A stretch of 42,176 nucleotides of DNA from an uncultured Porphyromonadaceae bacterium (lineage in GTDB: Bacteria > Bacteroidota > Bacteroidia > Bacteroidales > Muribaculaceae): positions 1 through 42,176 of the forward strand of contig CAMWMD010000026.1 of the NCBI GenBank assembly GCA_947175265.1, read 5' to 3'. The notes under the pieces are model-generated. The model was not told where the DNA came from. It saw only the letters and a list, made by a program, of their open reading frames with translations, and did no database searches. How positions within the stretch are numbered: position 1 is the first letter of the stretch; the number at the start of each line of letters is the position of its first letter. This document shows, piece by piece, positions 33,826-40,586 of the stretch. The position numbers and the translations under genes were made by a program.

Positions 33826-35250
33826 ATGTTAAATTATTATGTGGATATGGAATTCGTAGACAGAAAGAAGGAAATCAACAGGCTGACAAAGGCTCTCAAT
33901 TCAAAAAAGAAACGTTTCCTCGTAATGTACGGCCGCAGACGACTTGGCAAATCCACGCTGATAAAGAAGGTGCTAAAAGAAAAAGATGTTTATTTTGAAT
34001 CGGATCTTAACGAGCCCCTCGTAGAAATGCAATTGCTTGTCAACACAATACGGATGGTTTATCCAACTTTCGCAGACGCGAAATATGAATCGTGGGATTC
34101 TTTGCTAAAGCATTTCAACGATATATGTGATGACAATTCCACTCTGTGTCTTGACGAATTCCCCTATCTTGTAAAAAAAAATCCGGCATTGCCATCGGTG
34201 CTTCAACGTCTTCTCGATACAGGCGATCTTCGCTTTAATCTCATTATCTGCGGGTCTTCTCAGAGAATGATGGAAAAACTTATTCTTAATGCAGCTGAAC
34301 CCCTTTACGGACGAGCTGATGAAAAGATCTGCCTCCGCCCTATACCGTTGCCTTATTGGAAAGAGGCATTCGGTTTAGACAGCAAAACCGCAATTGAAGA
34401 GTATGCGATATGGGGAGGTGTTCCGCGATATTGGGTATTGAGAGAGGATTACGATAATATCTGGGATGCCGTTGAGGGTCTGATACTTGACGAACACGGT
34501 ATTCTCGCAGATGAGCCAAATGCACTTTTCTTAGATGAAACAAGCGAGATAGCTTCATATTCCTCAATAATGACTGCAGTCGGCAACGGAAACACCAGAT
34601 TTTCGGCTGTTGCAGATACTGTTGGCAAAAAGGTAACTGAACTTAGTATCCCCCTCAAGACTCTACGTGAGATGTCATACCTGGCAAAGGAGGTTCCATT
34701 TTGGGAAAACGAGGAAAAGAGTCGAAAAACACTTTACCGCATCTCTGATCCATTTATGTCTTTCTACTACCGTTACGTGGCTCCTAATAAATCTTATCTC
34801 GCACTTGGTAAACCTGAAAGAATAATGGAAAGAATCAAGCATGACTTCAAGAGTCATGTAGGTATGATTTGGGAGGAATGTTGCCGACGTGCAGTCTCAT
34901 TAAATGATTTGTGTGGTAAGGAATGGGGCATCGCGTCTCGATGGTGGGGAAGCGTTCCGGAGAAAGATAAGAATGCCAAAGTGATAGGGCACACCGACAT
35001 AGAATTAGATGTGGTGGCAGAGAGCACTGATAAAAGGAGTCTTCTGATTGGGGAATGTAAATGGAACGCCCCTGACTATGCTCTCCGCTTGTTTTACGCT
35101 TTGAAAACCAAGGTAGAGAAAATCCCTCAATTTACAGACCATGAGATTAGATATGTCCTGTTTCTCAGGGAACGATCGCTTGATGCTGATTCGCTCCCCG
35201 ATGGAATCTCTATTCTCTACCCCGAAGACGTCATACGCCTGTTATGTTGA
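33826..35250 (+). CDS. Archaeal-type AAA ATPase with C-terminal DUF234 nuclease-like domain
   Basis: 474 residues. The AAA domain begins EFVDRKKEINRL, with Walker A GRRRLGKST (36-44) and Walker B TLCLDEFPYL (Asp110-Glu111); a Ser-rich sensor ICGSSQRMM and the WGGVPRYW block typify this STAND-like group. The C-terminal DUF234 part ends with IELDVVAES and LIGECKWN, an E/D-x-K arrangement resembling PD-(D/E)xK nucleases. Family members are abundant in archaea and Bacteroidetes and are suspected defence or mobile-element genes; the function is unproven. The start could be ATG 33826 or 33847. It stands before a gene graveyard and carries more AT-rich codons than the housekeeping genes, suggesting transfer. 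Confidence 0.85.
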   Translation: MLNYYVDMEFVDRKKEINRLTKALNSKKKRFLVMYGRRRLGKSTLIKKVLKEKDVYFESDLNEPLVEMQLLVNTIRMVYPTFADAKYESWDSLLKHFNDICDDNSTLCLDEFPYLVKKNPALPSVLQRLLDTGDLRFNLIICGSSQRMMEKLILNAAEPLYGRADEKICLRPIPLPYWKEAFGLDSKTAIEEYAIWGGVPRYWVLREDYDNIWDAVEGLILDEHGILADEPNALFLDETSEIASYSSIMTAVGNGNTRFSAVADTVGKKVTELSIPLKTLREMSYLAKEVPFWENEEKSRKTLYRISDPFMSFYYRYVAPNKSYLALGKPERIMERIKHDFKSHVGMIWEECCRRAVSLNDLCGKEWGIASRWWGSVPEKDKNAKVIGHTDIELDVVAESTDKRSLLIGECKWNAPDYALRLFYALKTKVEKIPQFTDHEIRYVLFLRERSLDADSLPDGISILYPEDVIRLLC

Positions 35251-35273
35251 TTCATCTATCAATGACTAATAAC

Positions 35274-35531
35274 ATGAAAAAAGATACAGATAGAAAAAAG
35301 TCTCTTTCGGATGTTCCATTTGATTCGTCTAAAAATGATTTAGGAACAGAGAGATACGTAAATGGCTTAATCCATTTTATTGAATAATCTTCTGCTCCAC
35401 TGACCATTTTTGAGATGAAGTGGAATACGGATAAAAGTAATGTGAAACTACCGGTTTCTTTCCTTGAGACATATCATCCGGCTCAAACCAATGTCATCAC
35501 TCCCGATAATTACCTGAATTTTCTGATTTAA
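35274..35531 (+). pseudogene. Mosaic remnant: KAP-NTPase-like N-terminus joined to a DUF4143-ATPase-like C-terminus
   Basis: ATG 35274 opens a 37-codon frame ending RYVNGLIHFIE, then TAA at 35385. The same frame continues SSAPLTI and later FEMKWNTDK, LPVSFLETYHP and ITPDNYLNFL to TAA at 35529. The first part resembles the start of KAP P-loop NTPases (LINFIEQSSxPxTI just before Walker A); the stop could be a CAA-to-TAA mutation. The second part resembles the C-terminal tail of DUF4143 ATPases (EIKW...LP..F...V..xNyxxFL). No P-loop lies between them, so both parent genes are largely deleted. This fills the gap between the ATPase and glycerate kinase genes. Confidence 0.65.
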
Positions 35532-35583
35532 TGAACGAGGGAGTTGAAGTTGCTATAAGTTCACAGAATTAATTCAACCAAGT

Positions 35584-36717
35584 ATGAGGAAAATTGTAGT
35601 TGCATCAGATTCTTTCAAGGGGTCGTTGACGAGCCGTCAGGTTGGTGAGGCGATAGCAGAGGGGATTCATAAAGTGAGTTCCGGTATTTTATGTGATATT
35701 CAGGCAGTGGCCGATGGCGGTGAGGGTACAGTAGATGCTTTGACTTCGGCTCTCGGTGGGGAGTTGGTCAAGGTAAGTGTCACAGGTCCTCTCGGAAATC
35801 CGGTTGAGGCCTGTTACGGAATGTGCGGCGATACGGCAGTAATTGAGATGTCGGCAGCCGGCGGTATCACTTTGATTGAAAAGGAGAAGCGTAATCCATG
35901 GTTGACCACCTCTTTCGGTACGGGGGAACTGATAAGGGATGCTTTCGGGAAAGGGTGCAGGAAATTCCTGATAGGTATAGGTGGGAGTGCCACAAACGAT
36001 GCCGGGGTAGGAATGTTGCAGGCTCTTGGTTTCCGGTTTAAGGATAGGGAAGGAGATGAAGTAGGTTATGGTGGGGGTGAGACGGGTCGTATCGCCTCGA
36101 TTGATTTTTCGGAAGTAATTCCGGGACTTATGGATGCCGAATTTATCGTAGCCTGTGATGTCAGTAATCCGTTGACAGGACCGGAGGGTGCGAGCCGTAT
36201 CTTCGGACCTCAGAAAGGAGCGGATGCTGATATGGTTGAGCGGCTTGATGCCTCGTTGAGGTCATTTGCCGGAGTCGTGTCGGGGTATGTGGGTGCAGAC
36301 CGTTCCATGTATCCCGGGGCCGGAGCGGCAGGAGGGCTTGGCTTCGCGTTTCTCTCATTTCTTGGCGCACGTCTTGAGAGAGGTGTTGAGATGGTGTTGG
36401 AGGCTGTGGATTTCGATTCTAAACTTGCAGGAGCCGACCTTGTCATAACAGGGGAGGGGAGCCTTGACCGCCAGACCTGTATGGGTAAGACACCTTTCGG
36501 AGTGCTGCTTCATGCACGCAAATATGGTATACCGGTAATAGCGATAGGGGGAAGAGTAGAGCCGGAGGCTGTTGATGTTCTCCGTGAGGCAGGTTTTGCG
36601 GAAGTGTGCGCCGTGATGCCGGAAGGGATGGAGCTGAGAGAGGCCATGAGATATGACGTGGCGGTAGGGAATATAGAGAGAGCCGTAATCCGACTTATGC
36701 GAAACCTGAAATTTTAG
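35584..36717 (+). CDS. Glycerate kinase (GlxK/GarK family)
   Basis: 377 residues; phosphorylates glycerate to 2-phosphoglycerate (GarK/GlxK type). The family is clear from VVASDSFKGSLTSRQVGEAI, VADGGEGTVDAL, IGIGGSATNDAGVGMLQALG, GPQKGAD, GAAGGLGFAFL and the C-terminal TGEGSLDRQTCMGKTPFGV. Cytoplasmic. It feeds glycerate from sugar-acid or serine breakdown into glycolysis. The ATG follows the mosaic pseudogene by 50 bases; no TAnnTTTG box is apparent just upstream. Its codon usage is nearer to the core genes than that of its neighbours, so it may be a core gene embedded between insertions. Confidence 0.95.
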   Translation: MRKIVVASDSFKGSLTSRQVGEAIAEGIHKVSSGILCDIQAVADGGEGTVDALTSALGGELVKVSVTGPLGNPVEACYGMCGDTAVIEMSAAGGITLIEKEKRNPWLTTSFGTGELIRDAFGKGCRKFLIGIGGSATNDAGVGMLQALGFRFKDREGDEVGYGGGETGRIASIDFSEVIPGLMDAEFIVACDVSNPLTGPEGASRIFGPQKGADADMVERLDASLRSFAGVVSGYVGADRSMYPGAGAAGGLGFAFLSFLGARLERGVEMVLEAVDFDSKLAGADLVITGEGSLDRQTCMGKTPFGVLLHARKYGIPVIAIGGRVEPEAVDVLREAGFAEVCAVMPEGMELREAMRYDVAVGNIERAVIRLMRNLKF

Positions 36718-36803
36718 GGATGGTTAAATGAATTTCAGGTATTATGGAATTGTCTACCATAATTCTGAGAACTATCTGATGAAAAGTTTTTAATATTTAA
36801 TTA

Positions 36804-37001
36804 TTAATTGCTTATGGAAGGATGAGTGCGTTCATACTCAGCAAGGGCCTCTTGAGCAGGGACAATGCGAGGAAGCCCGTTTTCATCGGCAAAGACCATA
36901 TCTTGACCGAGTGCTGCTTTACGGCGTAAAAGATCTTCGTAGGACTTCTTCAAACCTTGATTAAGTTTTTGAATTAGATTCAAATTTTCTTCGTCTGACA
37001 T
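36804..37001 (-). CDS. Small protein, candidate antitoxin or partner of the zeta-like kinase
   Basis: 65 residues, charged and mostly helical in its first half (LNLIQKLNQGLKKSYEDLLR), with a C-terminal stretch ENGLPRIVPAQEALAEYER. It overlaps the upstream zeta-like gene by 22 bases, so the two are co-translated. Small proteins of this type commonly sit next to zeta-type kinases in Bacteroidetes and Proteobacteria. An antitoxin role is inferred only from context; in the classic epsilon-zeta system the antitoxin gene comes first. Confidence 0.7.
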   Translation of the reverse strand: MSDEENLNLIQKLNQGLKKSYEDLLRRKAALGQDMVFADENGLPRIVPAQEALAEYERTHPSISN

Positions 37002-37549
37002 AAATCTTTAATCTTTTGAAATTTACTATTTTCAATTATTGTTATGTTTGAAGCCAATAGAGTAGTGGTTTCCACATTCTCATAAAACATCCAGCTATCA
37101 ACAATTCGAGCGAATATTTGGAAGAAGTTATGTAGTCCTAACCAATAACGGCGAACAATTGTTTCTAAAGGAATGTTATGACCTCCTTCACTTACTCGTT
37201 TGGCTACCCGCTCCTTAGCCATTTCGGGCGAGGGAAGCCAAAAGAACAACAACATTACTTTATAGCCAATAGCGTGAGCTCTTTTGACGAGGTTGGCGTA
37301 ACTTCGTGTGGCAAGAGTCGTTTCAATTGCGAATGTTTTTCTTTGGCTTAAAAGTAAATCTATTCGTTGCAGCATCAATTTGCCTGCCTCAATTGCTACT
37401 GATTCCGGGTTGAAAGGGGATAGGCCTTTTGCAATCTCATCAGCGTTGACAAACTCCTTGCAATCCAATAAAGAAGGCAAGACAGCGTATGAAGCCGTGG
37501 TTTTTCCAGCTCCATTACATCCTGCTATAATGTATAGAATAGGTTGCAT
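36980..37549 (-). CDS. Zeta-toxin-like P-loop kinase
   Basis: 189 residues from ATG 37549 (an in-frame GTG at 37555 is less likely). Walker A GCNGAGKTT at about residues 10-18 follows a buried strand (PILYIIA). FVNADEIAKGLSPF matches the zeta/AAA_33 substrate-binding block, FAIETTLATRSY the second motif, and the lid Arg cluster KERVAKRVSEGGHNIP the third. Zeta toxins phosphorylate UDP-N-acetylglucosamine, but many relatives of this size have unknown targets. First gene of a two-gene unit, with a clear promoter at 37617-37647. Confidence 0.88.
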   Translation of the reverse strand: MQPILYIIAGCNGAGKTTASYAVLPSLLDCKEFVNADEIAKGLSPFNPESVAIEAGKLMLQRIDLLLSQRKTFAIETTLATRSYANLVKRAHAIGYKVMLLFFWLPSPEMAKERVAKRVSEGGHNIPLETIVRRYWLGLHNFFQIFARIVDSWMFYENVETTTLLASNITIIENSKFQKIKDLCQTKKI

Positions 37550-37616
37550 AAACACTTAATTGCAAAAATCCTTTAGTATTTCTGCTTGCCTTTTTATGAG
37601 GAAGCATACTATAATG

Positions 37617-37647
37617 CAAAAGTAATAAGAATTATCTGTGTTTCAAA
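37617..37647 (-). promoter_or_regulatory. Promoter of the zeta-like pair
   Basis: On the minus strand TTTG (37647-37644), 19-base spacer, TACTTTTG (37624-37617). A 20-base stretch here (37614-37633) is identical to the promoter at 39620-39639. Leader of about 60 bases. Confidence 0.75.
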
Positions 37648-37799
37648 ATTAATTGTTTTTGAGTTTACAGTTTTGTTTTTGGTTTCTCGCTATTATATTT
37701 TTATACGAAGAATGGTGCAATGTCATGTTGCTTTTCTACGTTGAGTCGTGCTAACTCCTCGACTACTACATATCCTAAGAACGATTACGAGGTATTCCT

Positions 37800-37829
37800 T
37801 TGATTTCTCGCAAATTATTCATAACTTTG
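37800..37829 (+). promoter_or_regulatory. Promoter of the small lipoprotein gene
   Basis: TTG (37800-37802), 19-base spacer, TAACTTTG (37822-37829). Transcript start near 37836; this rules out the upstream in-frame start at 37800 and fixes the ATG at 37854. Confidence 0.75.
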
Positions 37830-37853
37830 CAACGGATAAAGCATCACAATCGT

Positions 37854-38303
37854 ATGAAAAAAATCTTCTATATATTATTACCCGTCATTGCCATCCTCTT
37901 CACAGGGTGCGAGGAAGATGACTCTCCGATATTATTCTCAACGGAGAAAATCTCAAATACAGATAACGTAAAGATTGAATATTACTCTCCGGATCCCTCC
38001 TGCTTGCCTCGTACATATATAATTACAGCAAACAGCAATCAAGGCGAGATAACAATCAAGTGCACCAATTTCAGTCAGATAGTCTTGGAGAAATGCGATT
38101 ACGAAGAAGGTGCTGAATGGACTGCCAATTTAATTGATTCTACAACTATTGTCGTTTCATTTAATGAAATTGAGGCAGACAATGATCAAGAGATGAGTAC
38201 GAAGAGTGGTTATATTGAAGTTTCAGCCAGCGATAAAAAAGGTAAGGCCACTACATTTATTGACGTTCGTAGAGTAGCACAATATAATGCTCCATTGCCT
38301 TAA
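37854..38303 (+). CDS. Small uncharacterised lipoprotein
   Basis: 149 residues. Lipoprotein signal KKIFYILLPVIAILFTGC with the lipidated Cys at about residue 19, followed by acidic EEDD, a possible surface-export-like tag in Bacteroidetes. The mature part is beta-rich, with YIEVSASDKKGKATTFIDV near the end, which resembles a BACON/Ig-like strand pattern; no firm family is recognised. Single-gene unit with its own promoter, in the AT-rich accessory region. Confidence 0.75.
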   Translation: MKKIFYILLPVIAILFTGCEEDDSPILFSTEKISNTDNVKIEYYSPDPSCLPRTYIITANSNQGEITIKCTNFSQIVLEKCDYEEGAEWTANLIDSTTIVVSFNEIEADNDQEMSTKSGYIEVSASDKKGKATTFIDVRRVAQYNAPLP

Positions 38304-38427
38304 TAAATTCGCATCCTTTCGCAATGCACATGGATCCATAACTTAACTGAAGAATCTCAGTAAGTTATGGACTTATCTTTTGCCGATCTTAATTTCAACC
38401 CGGTATAAAACTAACAGGGCTTTCTTC

Positions 38428-38465
38428 AAAAAAACAATCCCGCAGGCATTTCAGCTTGCGGGATT
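38428..38465 (-). terminator. Terminator belonging to the first tRNA-Ser fragment
   Basis: Read on the minus strand: stem AATCCCGCA (38465-38457) with TGCGGGATT (38444-38436), extended by a GC pair after one mismatch, then TTGTTTTTTT. It lies directly downstream of the tRNA-Ser 3' fragment, as a tRNA terminator would. A homologous hairpin follows the second fragment. Confidence 0.75.
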
Positions 38466-38470
38466 TCAAT

Positions 38471-38529
38471 TGGCGGAGTGACCGAGATTCGAACTCGGGA
38501 TACGCTTTTGGCGTATACACGCTTTCCAG
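38471..38529 (-). other. tRNA-Ser 3' fragment, copy 1 (attachment-site scar)
   Basis: The minus strand reads from CTGGAAAG (anticodon-loop region, GGA) through a long class II variable arm (ATACGC-CAAAA-GCGTAT) and T-arm (CCGAGTTCGAATCTCGG) to acceptor strand TCACTCC, G and CCA. The 5' half (acceptor, D-arm, anticodon stem) is missing, so it is not functional. Partial tRNA 3' ends are the usual product of site-specific integration in a tRNA gene. 38304-38427 and 38530-38646 hold nothing else I can support. Confidence 0.8.
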
Positions 38530-38646
38530 TTGTAGCGTTAAACTCCATAAACAGCACAACATCATAATGTTTACTGCTTTCTGATTTTGTTCGCAAATAT
38601 CTCCAAGTGCAGATATACGAAAATTTCTTGAAGTGGCAATAACTTT

Positions 38647-39060
38647 TTATTTTTTAATCGGTTTACTGTGAATAAGATTTGAAATTCGCATAACTAATTC
38701 TTCGGCTTTCGGAATCAGAGGCATAACATCTGATTCTTCCCAATCATAAAGATCATCATAATCTCCAGTTTGACGCATTGTAAAAAGACGTCCGATTAAC
38801 TTTGAATCATCAGGAGTAAGAATTCCGGTTCGTACGAATTTGTCACCTATCATTCTGATAACTCCTCGATGTGTTGAAGCCTCAATTCCATTATGAATAA
38901 ACAATGCCACACAAGCATAATATACAGCATAATACAATCGGTTGGCTGCGAGACTCCAATAGCCAAGATTCCCAACATCCTTAACTTGTTGGATGGTAAA
39001 ATTTGCCTTTTCGAGGCGATATGCTACAATAGAATCTCTTTCTTCGGATTTGAGAGTCAT
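38647..39060 (-). CDS. HEPN-domain protein (UPF0332/HepT-like)
   Basis: 137 residues, all-helical. HEPN blocks: SLAANRLYYAVYYACVALFI (Arg41, aromatic face), THRGVIRMIGDKF and LFTMRQTGDYDDLYDW. HEPN proteins paired with MNT nucleotidyltransferases form toxin-antitoxin systems in which HEPN is the RNase and MNT modifies it. Here the canonical RX4-6H catalytic motif is not evident; the equivalent place has Arg96 and Tyr101 (RQTGDY). It may be a non-nuclease HEPN or use other residues. It lies 5 bases after the MNT gene, in a cassette bounded by two tRNA-Ser fragments. Confidence 0.85.
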   Translation of the reverse strand: MTLKSEERDSIVAYRLEKANFTIQQVKDVGNLGYWSLAANRLYYAVYYACVALFIHNGIEASTHRGVIRMIGDKFVRTGILTPDDSKLIGRLFTMRQTGDYDDLYDWEESDVMPLIPKAEELVMRISNLIHSKPIKK

Positions 39061-39065
39061 AACAG

Positions 39066-39404
39066 TTAATTTTGAAAGATTGTGAGTTTATCTCTCTCCA
39101 CGTTTTTATAAAATGGGAGGAAACTACGTTTGAGCCATCCGGCAAAAGAATATAATCTTGGATTTATCTCTTCTCCCATCAATATGCCAACATATACCAA
39201 TGGCCATGCGTACTTATCCCAGAAGTCAAAGGGGATTTTCTCTTCTCCGGGAATAAGAATTTGAATATCCCAATCTGAATCAGGCGTAGCATCTCCGCGA
39301 GCCCGAGAACCATACAGAGACAGCTGAGACCCTTTTGGAAGAATCTCAGCGGCTTTCCTCGTTAAAGCATCAAGAATTAACTGATATTTATCATTCTCCG
39401 ACAT
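39066..39404 (-). CDS. MNT-type minimal nucleotidyltransferase, HEPN partner
   Basis: 112 residues from ATG 39404. The pol-beta superfamily motif GSRARGDATPDSDWDI places Gly32-Ser33 and the metal-binding Asp44 and Asp46 as expected. MNT proteins adenylylate or otherwise neutralise their HEPN partner. Length and gene order (MNT first, HEPN second, 5-base gap) agree with a HEPN/MNT module. An in-frame start at 39440 is rejected because it lies within the terminator hairpin of the tRNA fragment. Confidence 0.88.
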   Translation of the reverse strand: MSENDKYQLILDALTRKAAEILPKGSQLSLYGSRARGDATPDSDWDIQILIPGEEKIPFDFWDKYAWPLVYVGILMGEEINPRLYSFAGWLKRSFLPFYKNVERDKLTIFQN

Positions 39405-39422
39405 ATATGTATGATTTATGGC

Positions 39423-39457
39423 AAAAAATCCCGTAGGCAATTCTGCTTGCGGGATTT
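39423..39457 (-). terminator. Terminator belonging to the second tRNA-Ser fragment
   Basis: Minus-strand stem AAATCCCG (39457-39450) with CGGGATTT (39433-39426), extended by further pairs, then a T-run. Homologous to the hairpin at 38428-38465. Confidence 0.75.
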
Positions 39458-39476
39458 CAGTTGCGTTTCATCTTTA

Positions 39477-39533
39477 GCGGAGTGACCGAGATTCGAACTC
39501 GGGATACGCTTTTGGCGTATCCACTCTTTCCAG
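39477..39533 (-). other. tRNA-Ser 3' fragment, copy 2 (attachment-site scar)
   Basis: Same segment as copy 1: CTGGAAAG, variable arm ATACGC-CAAAA-GCGTAT, T-arm, TCACTCCG, here ending CTA instead of CCA. A 44-base block is identical between the copies (38474-38517 type). Same orientation, 1006 bases apart. The tRNA 5' half is absent on the right-hand side (39534-39620). Confidence 0.8.
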
Positions 39534-39622
39534 GCGTGTTCATTCCTTTTTAACTCGTTATAAAACAACAAGTTATAGTTCTTGATTTTCATGCGCAAGC
39601 TACGCGCAAGCACACTTTCATG

Positions 39623-39653
39623 CAAAAGTAATAAGAATTTCCCAATATTCAAA
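39623..39653 (-). promoter_or_regulatory. Minus-strand promoter upstream of the tRNA fragment and MNT/HEPN pair
   Basis: TTTG (39653-39650), 19-base spacer, TACTTTTG (39630-39623). Near-copy of the zeta-pair promoter. It points at the tRNA fragment, its terminator and then the MNT gene, so transcripts may end at 39423 or read through into MNT/HEPN. Confidence 0.65.
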
Positions 39654-39708
39654 ATAAATTCTTATTGAATCAGCATAAAATTTATTAAAAATATTTTTGC
39701 CACAGATA

Positions 39709-39739
39709 TTGGGGAATTAGGAAAAATCCATTACCTTTG
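39709..39739 (+). promoter_or_regulatory. Strong promoter of the candidate non-coding RNA
   Basis: TTG (39709-39711), 20-base spacer, TACCTTTG (39732-39739). Expected start near 39745. Divergent from the minus-strand promoter at 39623-39653. Confidence 0.75.
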
Positions 39740-39744
39740 CCGTT

Positions 39745-39950
39745 GCATATCGCCCGCGGAGTCCCGATATGGGGTCGCGAGGCGGGGTGCAGACATATTA
39801 TTGTAAGCGTTTTTTGCTTTATCCTTTTCAAGGAAATCGCCAATTTTCAAACTACAGAGGAGAGAGCAGTCTAAGAAAACGCTCATGCTTGTCGTATATC
39901 CACTCCCCGACAAGGGGTATCGATATCCGATAAGGCGTGGGAGTGGACTG
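39745..39950 (+). ncRNA. Candidate structured non-coding RNA, rod-like
   Basis: About 200 bases after a consensus promoter, with no good ORF and strong pairing. AGCGTTTT (39806-39813) pairs with AAAACGCT (39876-39883), CGGGG (39783-39787) with CCCCG (39905-39909), and TCCACTCCC (39899-39907) with GGGAGTGGA (39939-39947). Small hairpins ATATCG/CGATAT and TATCG/CGATA are also present. Some of these pairings are alternatives to one another. Length, promoter and rod-with-bubble shape recall 6S RNA and the Bacteroidales-1 motif, but homology to either is not shown. It could instead be the leader of the DUF1643 gene, whose ATG is at 40065. A T-rich stretch after 39950 may be its end. Confidence 0.5.
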
Positions 39951-40064
39951 TTTATTTGTAGTTAGGCGTTTGGCGATGCCTCCTTGAAGATAGACAAGAA
40001 ATCATTCCACGCTTTTTGTGTATCTAAACGTCAAATCAGGAATGGAGGCGACAAGTATTACAAG

Positions 40065-40571
40065 ATGGAATATTCAAATATTTCTATGATTGGCGATGAC
40101 AAAGTCCGCTTTGTTCTAAAAAAGGAAGGTAAAAATCCTCTTATTGTATTGGGTATTAATCCCAGCACTGCGGATGATGTTCGTCCTGACCGTACAATGA
40201 CACGTGTTTGTGGTTATGCTGAGAAAATGGGTTTTGACAGTTTTGTCATGTTGAATGTTTATCCACTTCGCACTCCCAACATAGAGGAACTTCCTGCAGA
40301 GATAAATCCTGAATTGCATCAAAAAAATCTCTCGCACATTGTGGAGGAGATTTCAAAAATAGAAAATCCCACCATTCTTGTAGCCCACGGAAATTCTATT
40401 TCAAAAAAGAAATATCTACGTACCTGCCTACAAGAAATCCTCAACGAGTTGACAAAATTCAAGACTGCCAAATTCATCCAGCTTGGCGACTTGACTAATG
40501 AAGGTAATCCACGCCACCCCCTAATGGCTCGTGCCGATATCGAAATCAAAGAGTATAAACGAGTATATTAG
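40065..40571 (+). CDS. DUF1643 family protein
   Basis: 168 residues. DUF1643 blocks: FVLKKEGKNPLIVLGINPST, DRTMTRVCGYAEKMGFDSFV, MLNVYPLRTPNIEELP, and VAHGNSISKKKY near the middle, ending NPRHPLMARADIEIKEY. The fold is related to uracil-DNA glycosylase-like proteins by motif layout (GINPSTAD, NxYPLR); its activity is unknown. Such genes are frequent in phages and defence islands. The open frame extends upstream to a TTG at 39984, but the family sequence begins at the ATG at 40065. Confidence 0.85.
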   Translation: MEYSNISMIGDDKVRFVLKKEGKNPLIVLGINPSTADDVRPDRTMTRVCGYAEKMGFDSFVMLNVYPLRTPNIEELPAEINPELHQKNLSHIVEEISKIENPTILVAHGNSISKKKYLRTCLQEILNELTKFKTAKFIQLGDLTNEGNPRHPLMARADIEIKEYKRVY

Positions 40572-40586
40572 AGAAGGTATGCGATT

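Larger units (their letters stand above)
37550..37853. other. Intergenic region between the zeta-like and lipoprotein genes
   Basis: About 300 AT-rich bases holding only two divergent promoters: minus-strand at 37617-37647 for the zeta pair and plus-strand at 37800-37829 for the lipoprotein. The middle part (37650-37795) shows no ORF or hairpin I can support. Confidence 0.6.

Noticed and set aside
36740..36763. ATTATGG/CCATAAT inverted repeat after glycerate kinase
   Set aside because: Only 7 AT-rich pairs with a 9-base loop and no T-run; too weak to call a terminator.
38471..38529. Complete tRNA-Ser gene
   Set aside because: Acceptor 5' strand, D-arm and 5' side of the anticodon stem are missing, and upstream bases cannot form them.
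39416..39652. 78-residue minus-strand open frame across the second tRNA fragment
   Set aside because: Its sequence is the translation of the tRNA fragment and terminator, a common false gene.
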